Below are positions 1 to 11,487 of a stretch of DNA of 64,000 nt, piece by piece. Made by a program: the position numbers and the translations under genes. The stretch is from Paraconiothyrium sp. Pb-2020 (Eukaryota; Ascomycota; Dothideomycetes; Pleosporales; Didymosphaeriaceae). Numbering within the stretch: position 1 is the stretch's first letter; each line of letters starts with the position of its first letter. The DNA lies in contig JAJUBI010000003.1 in NCBI GenBank assembly GCA_022419385.1, forward strand, positions 4,278,001 to 4,342,000. Direction: 5' to 3'. The notes beneath the pieces were generated by a model. The model was not told the origin of the DNA. It saw only the letters and a list, made by a program, of their open reading frames with translations, and did no database searches.

Positions 1-1383
1 TGTGAATGGTGGAAACAGTATCATTTCGGGCAGTGCCAGCCTAAGACGGAAGATTTCGCCTTGGTAGTACTACTTCGTATATTCCCATGCCGGCAAATAT
101 ATTGCGGGGTACATATGAATGCACCCCAGAATGCGAATGCCGTATATGCTGCCAGGTACTATCTACGTACACGTAAGACAGCTTGAGCGCAGAGCCGTGG
201 ATGGCGGAATAGAGAAAGCAGCTCCTGCGTCCAGGTGTGGCGTGTGTTCCCCTGTATAGATCGTTTCACATGTGGTCACGATAGTGCGTTTCAGATAGCG
301 CTGTTGTCAATAAGATGGCCTTATGCATCCTGCCTCGGTACTCGCGGCTACCTAGTGCGCTTCAGTATAAGGCGACAATGTTTCCGCGATGGTGCAAGAT
401 TGGTGGATGGTACTTGGGATCTAGACTAGATGTTGCGGGCATCGGCAAGACTGCGCGCCGATCTGCAATTGTTGATCTTTTAGACCCAACGTAGACCTAA
501 GCTGTCCGGATCGTCCGCTCTTACTCATGTCCAAAGACCCATGTAGTTGAAAGGGATCCCTCGTACCTGTAGAACGTTGCATAGCGCGCAGAATAGAAGG
601 TATTGGCTTGAGGGGTTCACGAACACAGTTCATGAGATTAGTTCCCGTCAATGACATGACATCTGGACCTTGGAACATCTAGATCCGGTTAACAACCCTA
701 CATGAACACCCTGCGCACCACCGTTCAACCCTGCACCCTGTAAGTGAACCCAGGGGTAGTATGTTTTCCATCAATGAAACGATACACCAACACAGCAAAA
801 CAGAACCTCATCCCTACGTAGTATACTAACATCCTGGCTAGGTCTTGCCAACTTTGCCAGTTGACGAAAATGCGAAGGGCATATATGAAGGTCGTAACAG
901 GCATCTATAATGGGGGCGGTAGACCAACGGAAAACATAACATCCGCAGGGGCTCGTCGGAAGATTTAGAACAGATTCTCATTTGTACACTTGATTGTGCC
1001 TATCACAACACATCTGCACAGTGAATCACCAGAGTTTTGTATGTGTGTAGGGGAAATACTAAGTTCTACGAACACGCACAACACGCACAAACAGTCCTCG
1101 AAGATCATGCACCACGTTGAACTTTTTAATCAGTATGGGATTATGACATGATGCTACAAAACCATACCTCTGCTCGGTCTACCAAAAGGAGAAGGATGCC
1201 TGTCTGATGCACCCCAGACTAAAAATCGGAAAAATGGGCCCAAGTCGAACCGTCCGTCTGAGCCCTGTTCGTCCGCCATCATCCATATATTGCCAAAATA
1301 TCTGCTGTACCAAACATCATGCACAGCAGATCGAAGTCATTCCCATAAGCTTGAACATTGCCGTCGTTGAATGCATCACAAAC
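1..1383. other. Intergenic / 3' flank of eIF3a
   Basis: I see no supportable gene here. Short open frames exist on both strands but have no recognisable domain. A short degenerate repeat of the type acacgcaca occurs near 1074-1091. The right end contains the 3' untranslated region of the minus-strand eIF3a gene. Confidence 0.5.
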
Positions 1384-4300
1384 TTACTGTCCTCTCCTGA
1401 ACGCACCAGGCCTGTACTTGCCATCACTGGGAGCCTGTGCTGGGGGAGGACGCGAGCTCTCGGGAGCATCTCCCGGAGTGCCGCGTCGGCCTGGGGGGAC
1501 ATAACCACCTCCAGATGCAGGAGATCCTGTCCTGTCAGAATCTTCGCGAGGCCTGAAGCCACCTCGTCGCTCAGGCGCCTCGTAACGACCGGAAGGAGCG
1601 GCAGGAGACTCGTTGCGGCCAGCCTGCGGCCCACGTCCGCTACCTTCACGTTCGCGCCATCCGCCAGCAGCAGGAGCATCACCGCCGTCGCGGTTACGGA
1701 GATGAGGGGGGACGTAACCGCTCCGCCTGGGTGCCTCTTCAGCTGCTGGTGCTGGTGCTGGAGCTGCAGGGGCAGGGGCAGGGGCTTCGGTGGGGGGAAG
1801 TTGACCAGCGGCCTTCATGGCCTCACGCTCTCGCCATGTTGGCTTGTTGCCCGCAAGCGCAAGTCTAGGGGGACCACCCGCAGAAGATGACGGTTCTTCG
1901 CGGGCTGGAGCATCGCGTGCCGGAGCATCGCGTGCCGGAGCATCGCGTGAGAAAGGCGCGGCTCCAGACTTCTTCGCGGCGCGCCTTGCCTCGGCCTCCT
2001 CCTCTCGCTGTCGCTGAAGGCGAGCTTTCTCGGCAAGTTCGCTAAAAATCTCGTTAGTAGCTGTAAGTTAAGACAAAGAACAGGTACGTACGCTCTTTCC
2101 GCATCGCGGGCTGCCTTCTCTGCCAAGAGCTTCTCCCGCCTCTCTGCCTCTGCTTGCTCCTTGGCTTCCCGTTCGGCCTCCTCCCTCTCCTGCTCTTCCC
2201 TCTCTCGTCGCTCTGCCTCCTCTCGTTCGCGCTTCTCCTTGGCAATGCGTTCCTTGATCTCTTGAACACGCTTCGCTTTCTTTTGCTCGAGCTCCTTCTG
2301 TGCGATCTTGCTGCGCTTCTCGAATTCTGCTCTGCGTGATTGCTTGACTTCGTTGACGAAGTTCTGATAGGTTGGTACAAGCCTGGACAGACGGTGCTTC
2401 AACGCAACATCTTCCTTGTGCTTCTGCTCAGCCTCCTTAAGCTCTTCCTCCTTGGCCTTCTCGTATGCCTCTTCATCCTCCTGCTGTTGTCGTTCGTAAT
2501 CGTTCTTGAGATGCTTGATTTCCTCTTTGCGGTATGCACGCTCGAGGTGATCGATACGTTTGCCAGCAATGCGTAGTTGCTCACCGAGAAGGTTCTTTTC
2601 CTTCTCGAGAGCAGCCAGCTTCATAGCACGAATACGTGTGGAGTCGAGCTCAGTGATGTCCTCTGGGAGATCCAGATCAACTTGCACAGAGTCTTTGAGC
2701 TCTTTGATCTGCTTCTCAAGTTCCTCACGCTGCACGCGCTCTTGTTCTGCCTTGATTCGTGCCTGAGCACGCTGGCGCTGCTCTTCGGCAAGACGGCGGC
2801 TCTCCTCCTCCTTGGCTTGCTGGACGCGGAGGGCTCGCTTGGTCTGCTCCTCTGTATCCTTCGCCTGCTGTGCCTTGAGAGCAGCCTCCTTCTTCTGTGA
2901 GATGATATCGCGGCGAGCAAGGGTCTCACGATGTTCTTGCTCAGCACCTTCCTTGGTGCGAAGCAGAGCAGCCTCCTTGGCCTTCTGCCTCTCGGCGTTA
3001 AAGCTTGGGTCAACATATTGGCAGGTAACAAAGAGAGACTTTGCCAGACGAGTGAGCTGAGATCGAACGATCTCAGCAGGTGTGCTCTGAAGTCGCTGAA
3101 CCGAACGTGCCTCGCCCTCGGCAGAACCTGCGCCCGAGCCAGGGTGCATGGCCTTGGCAGAAGAGAAGACGTCAGAATCAAATGTAAGAACACCAGCGGC
3201 ATGGTCAATGCGGATGGCCAAGTCTCCCTTCTTGCAACCGTTCATGATGAACTTCTCGATAGTGCCGCTAGTGACCTTGAATGACTCAGGGAACTGGGCC
3301 AGGTTGAGCACGAAGCTGATCTCGACCGAGTCGTAGACCTGGGACAGCTGTTGGAACAAGCGAGTCAAAATGACTTGCTGAAGAGGACCAATGTAGATTT
3401 TCATGGCCTCGTCAGCACCGATCTGCTCGAGGATGGGCGAAATCTTCTGGCAGATGGAAAGAGGATGGAAGTCGACCTCAAGGATATTGTAAAGATCCCG
3501 AATCTCCGGACGAGCGCGCTTGAGAAGGCCCTTGCTGAGTGCATCCTTGAAAAGAATGGCACGGGTAGGAGCTTGGGACATGCCGAGGAGGTTGGTCAAC
3601 CGAGAGTTCTTGTTCTTCCTGGCCTCATCTACATCAACCAGAGCACCTCGCGATCTGGAGGTGCTAATCACGGGGATGGAAAGTGCGGACAGAAGGACAA
3701 ACGAGGCGGTGTTGACGATGTCGGCTTCAGTAACGGGAGGGTTGTCCTTCTTAGACTGTCCAGCGGCAACCGCAGCAGCGGACTGACGCAGGAGGTTGTA
3801 ATAACGGCTCCATGCAGCGGCATGGAAAAGGTAGTTCTCGCTGCGAAGGAAGATCTCGGTGAGATGCTTGAAGTAGCTGGCCATCATGTTGTTCTTCGCG
3901 GGACGCTTGCTCAGAGTGAGTAACGTGTGAATGTCTTCCACACTGCGGAAGGCCTCTTGCCAAAGCTCAAGCTTGACTGCAACGTCCAACTGCTGGAAGC
4001 GGGTATCAAGGTGACGCTGAAGGGTGTCTGGGTCGGACAGGTTGATTGCGTGCATCTGGGAGGAGAATTTGGCAGCATTCTGGAGATGGTTGCGCAGAAG
4101 CTCGCACAAGCGGCGGAATTCAGTCTTGCGGGTATAGTTCTGGCAGAACTGGAAGGCCTGGAGGGCTGTCGACTGGTACATGATCTCAAGACGCGCATTG
4201 TTCTTGAAGATATCCAGCACCGTGCGGTAGGTCTCCCAGAGGAACTTCAGCCATGGTGTAACGATGGCCCGGTCGGTGCGGTCCTTGGATTGTTCCCCAG

Positions 4301-4855
4301 AAACCGTGGAGAGCAGGATAGACTCGGGGGTCTCGGAGGCCTCAAGATCGTCAATAGCCTTAGCTTCTGCCTCCTCCTCTACACCATCAGAGGGACCTTC
4401 AGTGGCCTTGTGCACCTCAGCGGCCTTTGCTTGGGCATCGGTAACCTTCTTCTCCGCAAGTTCGATGAAGCGCTTGAAAACGACCTGCCCTGTATTAGCC
4501 AAGATTTAATCTTGCCTCTTACTTGTCCATACCTCAATAGTGCCAACGTTCGTATTCTGCGCGGTGTTCTTGTACTGGTAGAGGCCGTCCTTTGCGAGTT
4601 TGCCTTTCCTGAGGTCGACGCATAGTTCGACAAACAGGATCATCACCGGCTCGAGCGAGGCGATGGGGCTGTTTCGTGTGCGCTTCGAGATGACATGTTC
4701 GTGAAGAAGCTGTAGGGCGGCCTGGGGCTGCTGCACTCCGATGAGTTCTTGTGCGCGTTTGCTGGAGGGCCGTTAGCAATGATGCACCTATGGGTGTTAG
4801 GCGTAAAGGCGACGGACAGAGTATTCTCAGGCTTGCTGTGCGGCGGCGGCGCCAT
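1384..4855 (-). CDS. TIF32: Eukaryotic translation initiation factor 3 subunit A (eIF3a)
   Basis: Largest scaffold subunit of eIF3, which brings the 40S ribosome, initiator tRNA complex and mRNA together in the cytoplasm. My model has four exons: 4818-4855, 4533-4761, 2092-4484 and 1384-2041, giving 1105 residues. The start MAPPPHSKPEN joined to LKRAQELIGVQQPQAAL is the typical fungal eIF3a N-terminus. The middle carries the PCI-type helical region (residues about 100-500). From about residue 570 a long charged Glu/Lys/Arg coiled coil follows, then a Pro/Ala/Arg-rich tail containing YVPPHLRNR and FRPRED. The 38-nt first exon ends at an unusual GTCCGT donor, but a TGCTAAC branch site precedes its acceptor. 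The last intron (2042-2091) restores the frame needed for the tail. The tail contains a 15-nt triple tandem repeat. The gene is divergent from the G-gamma gene. Confidence 0.95.
1906..1950 (-). repeat. Three tandem 15-bp units in the eIF3a tail
   Basis: Three consecutive near-identical 15-bp units (1906-1920, 1921-1935, 1936-1950) encode repeated Arg-Asp-Ala-Pro-Ala pentapeptides in the disordered C-terminal tail of eIF3a. The length keeps the frame, so copy number could vary without breaking the protein. Confidence 0.9.
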
Positions 4856-5766
4856 GCTGGGCAGACTAGGGATCGCAGATCCGTCTACGGTGTCGCTCTG
4901 AGGCTTCGAAGCGGGCTCAGCGAGGGGTTGCGCAGAGGTTCACGCGGCTGCGGTGGGCTTGCCTTCGAAAATCAGCGTTTGGTGTGCGCTATCTCTTTGG
5001 GTTTAGGCTCTAAGCGGGGGTAGTCAGGTCACGTGCACTTTGCTCCACCTTAACACCGATGATAATGAGTCGAAACTGTATGACCGTTGCCTTCACATTG
5101 CAACAAGGAGCATCCAGTCAGTGGATAGCACGTTGAGCATTCTGTGGAAACTTGTAGGGCGTTGCTTCGTTCGTTGCCGATGGACTGGAACAGCTCGCGG
5201 CCGCTGCGGGCCCACCTTCCAGAACAACAAACACTACCGATGCAGAGTCATCGCAGAGCCACCGGTCTGCTGCCAGCGTAGACTGACCGCTGTTCAGTCA
5301 CGCTGCGCACTACCAGTTCATCACAGTATTGACAAGTGTGCGCAGTGAGCAATCCAATCTCGCGCCTTGATCGTCGCTGAGCCACATGCGGCTAGGCTGG
5401 GCACCAAGCCAACATCCGAGCTCTCTCATTCCCTCCCCTATCCCGTCCGCGCCCACGCTCTCCCCAGCACAGCGTTGCCCTCGCCTCTGCTCTGCCATCC
5501 GCAGCCGCCGCCTGTGAACGTTGCCGTGACGGTCGCTGGCCCGCAAGTCGAACTCGCTCTCACCACCCGCCGCTCCTTACCCGCCTCTCCGCTCTCCCGT
5601 CTCTGGCACGCCCTCTGCCGCAACGCAGGAACGTCGCACCATCTCGCGAGCACTCCACGCATCACCAGCGCACGCCGCTCTACCCACAAACGCCCCAATC
5701 CACGGCCCTACGCCTCTCCTTCGCCATTCTTAGCCGCTCCCTCCCCGCAGCCGCACGTTGCCCACC
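4856..5766. promoter_or_regulatory. Divergent promoter between eIF3a and G-gamma
   Basis: A 911-bp spacer separates the two start codons. It holds a CACGTG E-box at 5030-5035 inside GTCACGTGCA. Next to the G-gamma gene (about 5400-5760) is a long pyrimidine-rich (C/T) stretch typical of strongly expressed filamentous-fungal promoters and leaders. Apparent open frames there are simple consequences of that composition. Confidence 0.5.
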
Positions 5767-6158
5767 ATGATGGCCGCTGCACCCTACGAGATCCGCACTG
5801 GCGGCGATGGAAAGAGCAAGAAGCAGAGCATGGCGGAGCTGAAGCTGCGTCGCCTTACCGAGCTGAACCAGCGTCTGCGCGAGGACCTCGAGCGCCGCCG
5901 GATACCTGTGTCGGAAGCTGCCATTGAGTAAGACGTCACCAATTGGCATCGAAACAGGCAGCGTGTACTGATGATACGCGTAGTCTTATTGCATTCACGG
6001 ACAAGGAGCCCAAGGATTGGATGGTACCATCGCGATGGGGAACGGTGCGTGGCTGCCATCGCGCCGACTGGTTTGAGTACGGCTGACAGTTGCAGATCGA
6101 CAAGCGGGACGACCCCTACGCGCCTCAGCAGAGCAATGGCTGCTGCATAGTAATGTAA
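5767..6158 (+). CDS. gng-1: Heterotrimeric G-protein gamma subunit
   Basis: Membrane-anchored partner of G-beta in heterotrimeric signalling that controls mating, growth and conidiation in filamentous fungi. Three exons (5767-5927, 5984-6044, 6096-6158) give 94 residues, the usual fungal G-gamma length. The first exon carries the coiled-coil core with SMAELKLRRLTELNQRLRED. The later exons give WMVPSRWG and DKRDDPYAPQQ. The protein ends CCIVM, a double cysteine with a C-terminal CaaX box (CIVM) for prenylation and probably palmitoylation of the first Cys. The start sits in a good context (CCCACCATGATGG). An ATG immediately downstream could also serve. Confidence 0.95.
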
Positions 6159-7995
6159 ACGACTCGAGATGGCGGGTGTCATGTCCAGCAACGGCGTTCA
6201 TGCGGAGCCTTTCACGGCACACTTTTCATATACCTTTTGGGGATGGCGGTGGATAATACCCATGGTGGTCAAAACGCGGCCTTCCTGGACCGACCATGTA
6301 CTTTCAGCAATGTGTAAATTACGGGAAAGCGTTACTGCCTGCATTTGCAGCGCAGCGGGGAACAGCTTCTGGGTGTGCCTAGTCGATTCACCCTTGCCAG
6401 GTATTTCAGTATGAAGCAAAAGCAAGAGTTCTAATTCAACACGTCCTATGTCTATCCAGTCCGATTTGCCCAGTGATCAACGCGAAGACCTCGACACTGT
6501 GATGGGTGGGTCAGTGTCCGTGTCGCACGAGAATGAGCGATATTTGACAGGGCAAAGGCGAAGCCGCTCAGCACCATGCACATGTTTGGCTACATGCGCT
6601 TTTTGTACTCCCAATTTCAGAGCAAGCCATCATCGGAGATATTTGTAGAAGTGATGCATACTCGGGCCAGCCTCCTAATTGCAGCGAAGGTGAAGGATTC
6701 ATCGTTCTGTGATGGTTCCAAACATCTTCTGGGGTGACCAGAGAGGAAGGTCATGTACGCCTCCATGCCTCGTCTACGGCAATTTGCCAGTTAGGCGAGA
6801 TTGGGCCCAGTGGCGCGTCACCTCACCCTCATCTACAATCCCTCTGCAAACAACGGAACAACGGTGCAGGTGGTTTAGACGCCTTCTCACAAGTAAAGGC
6901 GGAGATGGTAGTACCGGCTGACGAGAGAGGGTGGCACTGGTGGTTTGCGCTGCACCACTGAGCCCTCGAGGAGGACCTCCCAAAGGCCCCCGGTCCGCGT
7001 ACCTTGGCTTCGGCGACTCGCACAGGAACACAGGAGGCCTAGGCTGTTACGGGGGCGGAGATGACGCTGGTTGGCCCAGCCGACGACGCTCATGCAAGGG
7101 CTCGGCGACGGCAGCAGCAAGTGTGGGATGCCGTGGAGGTTGCAAACGATGTCTACTAAGTCATCGATGCTTGTGCAAGACATGGTGGGCAGCACATGAC
7201 TAGAGAGACACCGGCCATGGCAGAGTCGCAATGCGGTTCTGGCCGTTGGGTGTGACAGCTGGCCCGTGACGGCTTGCAGGTGTCAGTTTCAGTTGCTCTG
7301 TAGACGGATGCGAGTCAGCAGTGGGTTTGCCGCATTGCAGGTGTCGCGAACTGCACGTTGCGCTCTCGAGAACAGGTGATGCCTGATGTCGTGTCCTGAC
7401 GATGCGCACTACATATGCCTGAAGCCTTTGGTGTGGGGAATGGTTTTCACAGGAGCCTCTCTAGTCTAACATCCTCGGAGCCGTTCGGTCCCGTGATGCG
7501 AGGTCCGGCAATGGTGAACAGGTGGGTAGCGGGCAATCATGGAGCTGCGTGTTACCCCAGGATGCTTCATACAACGGCAGGGCTCGTATCGATCAGCGAA
7601 AGAGCTCAGCCCGGCGCAGCCACCACGTTGACCGCGGCGCGTGAGAGGGAATGATTTCAGCACTCGAGCGGCGGTGCTGGCGTTCGGACGTGGGCGTCTT
7701 ATCGAGTGGTCAATCCGTGGGGTAACCCGGAGCAGGGGTCACGACGATGCTGGCTGTACGGAAGACGCTGCTTGCCTTCGTTTCCTCCTCTCTTCTCCCT
7801 CTCCCCCAACTAGAAAGGCGGCCTATCGCGCTGCCTCGGACGACCCAGCGCTATTGATGTCCCGCGTTCAGTTCGGGTCTTTGCGCGACGGCTCAACCTT
7901 GGATTCCACTAACAGCCAGCCGCCCCACCACCTCTCAGAGGGTAGAAAATCCCCTCTGGGGTCTCCAACCTGAGCCCCATCGCCCTGTCGCATAG
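6159..7995. other. Intergenic, G-gamma 3' flank and nuc-1 promoter
   Basis: An 1.8-kb spacer with no frame I can support on either strand. It should contain the G-gamma 3' UTR and the promoter and leader of the bHLH gene at 7996. I see no CACGTG element in it, so there is no visual sign of NUC-1 autoregulation. Confidence 0.5.
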
Positions 7996-10133
7996 ATGAA
8001 CGGCACCACGGGTGCGCCTCCAGCATGGTCTGGCGCCGAGCAGTTCGACATGCCCGGCTCCGAGCACGATTTCAGCAATCTCCTCGACTTCGATCTCGAC
8101 TTCTCCGACTTCGCTAACGCCTCTTCCGTTGGCCACGACGGGCAGCAACTCGAGCAACTCGCCGACGAACTCGACGTCCAGCACCTGCACAACCCCTTCA
8201 GCCCGCAGATCCAACAGCAACAGCAGCAGCAGCAGCAGTCGCAACTTCGCAATGGCTCTCGCACGCCTGGCGCACCGCAGCCGCAGAGCCACATGGATGG
8301 TCGCAACGGCGGCCACCCCCACAGCATGCCCCAGCAGAGCGGCTTCTTCGAGTTCAGCATGCCGTACCAGCAACACGGCGTGCCAGCCTTCACCCAAGCG
8401 CCCGACATGTACCGTCCGCACGCCCAAGTGCCTCCCACGCCAAATAGTATGGAATTGCACGGCGACCCGGCGCGCTACCTGCAGCAGATGGATGCGCACC
8501 AGGCTATGTTCGACGGCCGATTCCAGATGCGCAAGGACGAGGTATGTGGTTTATAGAAGAAGAAAGAATATCATCACTAACTACCACATAGTCCTTCACT
8601 CCACTTGTCTCGCCTGCTGTGACGCCTCATGAGGCCCGCTTTCAAGTACACGACATGACCACGGTGCCGGGCGCCTACTTCAGTCCACTGACCTCGCCCG
8701 CTTTGAATGCGCAAAACTACCCACATGGTCAAGCACACTCCAACCACTATGGAACGACCTCCGGAAGTTCTACAGGAGCATCACCGGTGGATGTAGATAT
8801 GGATATGCTAGAGGAGCCCGCCATGAGCCAGTCGAGCCAGGGCCGAAAACTCAGGAGCGCCACCAAGAGAAGCGCACCTACGCGGTTTTCGGCTGCCCCC
8901 GCGCGCGTACGACAGTCTCCCATTGTAAGACCTGCGAGGCGAAAAGCTACTGTGTCATCACTCATCCCTCCCAAAGAAGTGACAGATTTGTTGGAGGAAG
9001 AGCGTGTTTGCCATCCTTCGTCTAGTGGAGCGGATCTCCATCTTAGCCGCGAGAGCTCAGAATCTGATTCCATCTCTCCAGGTCCTCTCTCAGAGATGGG
9101 ACCTCCACCCAAGCCGACTTCGGTGCACCCGTCTCCCGCAATGGCTGCACAGAATTCTGCGTTGGGGGTTGCACCTGCCACTCCAGCTTCTCTGATGCGC
9201 ATCCACCCATCGCCTACTTTTGACGATGCAGATGCGCCACCAGCATTGGACGACTTGACATTGCCGGAAGCCTCTCTAGACAGGCCGCAGCTGTCGCGGA
9301 TAGATACGGCAACTCAAGAAGACCAGGATACACCAAGATTAGCGGCACGGAAAACACCAAAGCTGGGACCATTGTCTACCCCTTCTGGAGCTTCTGCGCA
9401 GTCAGGAAAGCCCAGTCCCAGTCCGATGCTGAGCGCCATTTCCTCTCCTACTAGTCCGGCATTCTTTCCGGGAGCCAACAGCAAGGCAGATTCTAAGGGT
9501 GCTCGTCCATCTAAGAAACGAAATAGCGTCACCTCGACACTGGTCAGCCCTGCTCTGCGACCCAAAATCTCGCCTAGCATAAAACCATTACTTCCTGATG
9601 GCTGTAAGTGCTCAATCTCTTGGTTATGATTGACTATATGCTGACATTGAGCAGCTGTCTCTGGCGACACTCATGCGCTTCTGCTTGCCTCCAAGTCGAA
9701 TTACCAGAATATTCTCGATGGTACAGTGGTTCCAGGTGTTTCGTATCCAACATCGCTCTCCACGAATCTGACCTCGAAACGAACCTCCCACAAGATCGCC
9801 GAACAAGGCCGCCGAAATCGCATCAATACGGCACTGCAAGAGATGCAAGCCCTTCTACCTTCCCCACATCTTGGTGCCAAAGAAAGCAAAAGCCCAGAGA
9901 GCATGACTGCCGCGCAATCGAACAACTCAAAGGCGGCAAAGGTCGAATCCGCGATCGATTACATCAAAGCCCTCCAAAAGCAATGTGCAGAGAAGGACAA
10001 AGCACTCGATCAGAAAGACCAAGAAGTAGAAGCCTTACGCAGAGAGTTGGCTGCACTCAAACGATCCGACTCGACGGGAGCAGTGTCAAGCGCCGACACA
10101 GCGCTGCAGTCCACCGAAGAGAATGGTACCTGA
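7996..10133 (+). CDS. nuc-1: bHLH transcription factor, PHO4/NUC-1 type phosphate regulator
   Basis: Activator of phosphate-acquisition genes (acid and alkaline phosphatases, phosphate permeases), acting in the nucleus under phosphate starvation and held in check by the PHO80/PHO85-type cyclin-kinase (known for the family). Three exons (7996-8541, 8592-9603, 9655-10133) give 678 residues. An acidic Asp/Phe-rich stretch near residues 24-40 looks like an activation region, followed by nine glutamines at 73-81. The middle is Ser/Pro-rich and disordered. The last exon holds SKSNYQNIL and PGVSYP, as in Neurospora NUC-1, then the basic region KRTSHKIAEQGRRNR (561-575) with His565, Glu569 and Arg573, the signature for CACGTG binding. 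Helix 2 (about 612-630) runs into a coiled coil. It converges on the bZIP gene. Confidence 0.9.
8212..8238 (+). repeat. CAA/CAG microsatellite (polyglutamine) in nuc-1
   Basis: Nine glutamine codons in a row, mostly CAG, within exon 1 of the bHLH regulator. Such tracts vary in length between strains; this one stays in frame. Confidence 0.9.
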
Positions 10134-11487
10134 AGAGCCACGATGCGCACAGCGAAGACTTTGATTTAGATTATGCCCGCAGCGTTTGGTTGTTTCTAGC
10201 ATTCATCCTGCAACATTATCGGCATTCTGTACGGCGCATTGTGCCAGCTTCAGCTTTTTGTTCATGATTTACAGTATTATGAGCATCATGCAAGATCCGT
10301 TCTGCCAGTATCGTCAATTTCCAGGTACCGTTCCACCAACAGCTAGTCGGGGAGAGTCGGAACACAGGACCCTGTTACTGATTTCCATGCATACCCGCGC
10401 GCTGCGTCCGCGGGGTCGGGTCATTCGGCTGGAAATTGCAATGACTGGACTAGACTGGCGCAACTGGGTCAAGGGTTGCAAAATCTTTCACGCATGGGTG
10501 GAGTGGGGGCGTGGGTGAAGAGATGGGCTTATTAGTGAGGGCGTGGCCCCAATGGGAGGATCTGATTGGTCGAGGGAAGCCACAATACACCACGAGGAGG
10601 ACCGCGCTTTTACGTGACGAAGGGAAGACGTCGGTGTGCGTCTGCTTGCGACTTGCCCAGCTGGTCTGGGAAGGCCAGTTTGAGCACATGAGTTACAAAT
10701 AATGGCGATGTGGCGCGGACGTGGGATGCCGCGTGCGAGACATACGTAACCGCAGCTAAAAAAGATCACACATGAAGGCAGATGTGTACACGAACCTATG
10801 TGAACTTAACGATACCGGCACTAGCTACGGAACATCAAAGCATGCTCACAGTCGCAGGGTCAAGGTCCTTAGACTACGAATTGACCTTTGTGCTGCTTGC
10901 TTACGCACAACCACCCACTTGGGACAACTTTAGTTCAGTAGCAAAGCCACTATTCATCCATCACACAGCATCACCACCCTCCAAACAGTCCCATCTACTT
11001 GTATGAGCATATCTTTGTTTCTAGCGGATGTACGCCCCCTTACGCCCATGCCTTTTCCCAACGCGGAACACAGCCAAGCTTACAAAGTTCTCGGTATACC
11101 TCCGTGCACTACGCAGGCAGCCGCTCGCAGACTTATACGTCGCTGTGACAGTTTCCAAAAACAGTGGTCTATGCACTAGTCACTGCAATATGAGGATGTG
11201 CTCTTGTACGACGGTCGAAGGACCGCCTTCCTTCACGTAGTGAGCAACACTACAAAACGACAATATGTTCACAATATAACATGCAATGTTGAGCACCGTC
11301 CAAGGTGTTCATGTATGTAAATTGTGACTATGCATGTAAAATGCGAAATTAAACATACCTGTAGATCAACACTGCGCCGCAGTCCGGCAAGACCACATAC
11401 GTCCAGTGCACTCAGGGAAGATTGAAGAGAAATTATTAATATTGCAGATGCTACACTGTGAGGGACGATTCTTCCCAGTTGCTCCCG
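10134..11487. other. Intergenic between convergent nuc-1 and bZIP genes
   Basis: A spacer of 1.35 kb holding the two 3' flanks. I see no supportable gene. AT content rises toward 11240-11460, which fits transcript ends. Confidence 0.5.

Noticed and set aside
2154..3923. Several plus-strand frames opposite eIF3a rich in Leu or Arg
   Set aside because: They are antisense shadows of the charged coiled coil of eIF3a.
5367..5765. Open frame leading into the G-gamma gene
   Set aside because: It is a different frame in a C/T-rich leader; the G-gamma start at 5767 with its Kozak context and family N-terminus is clear.
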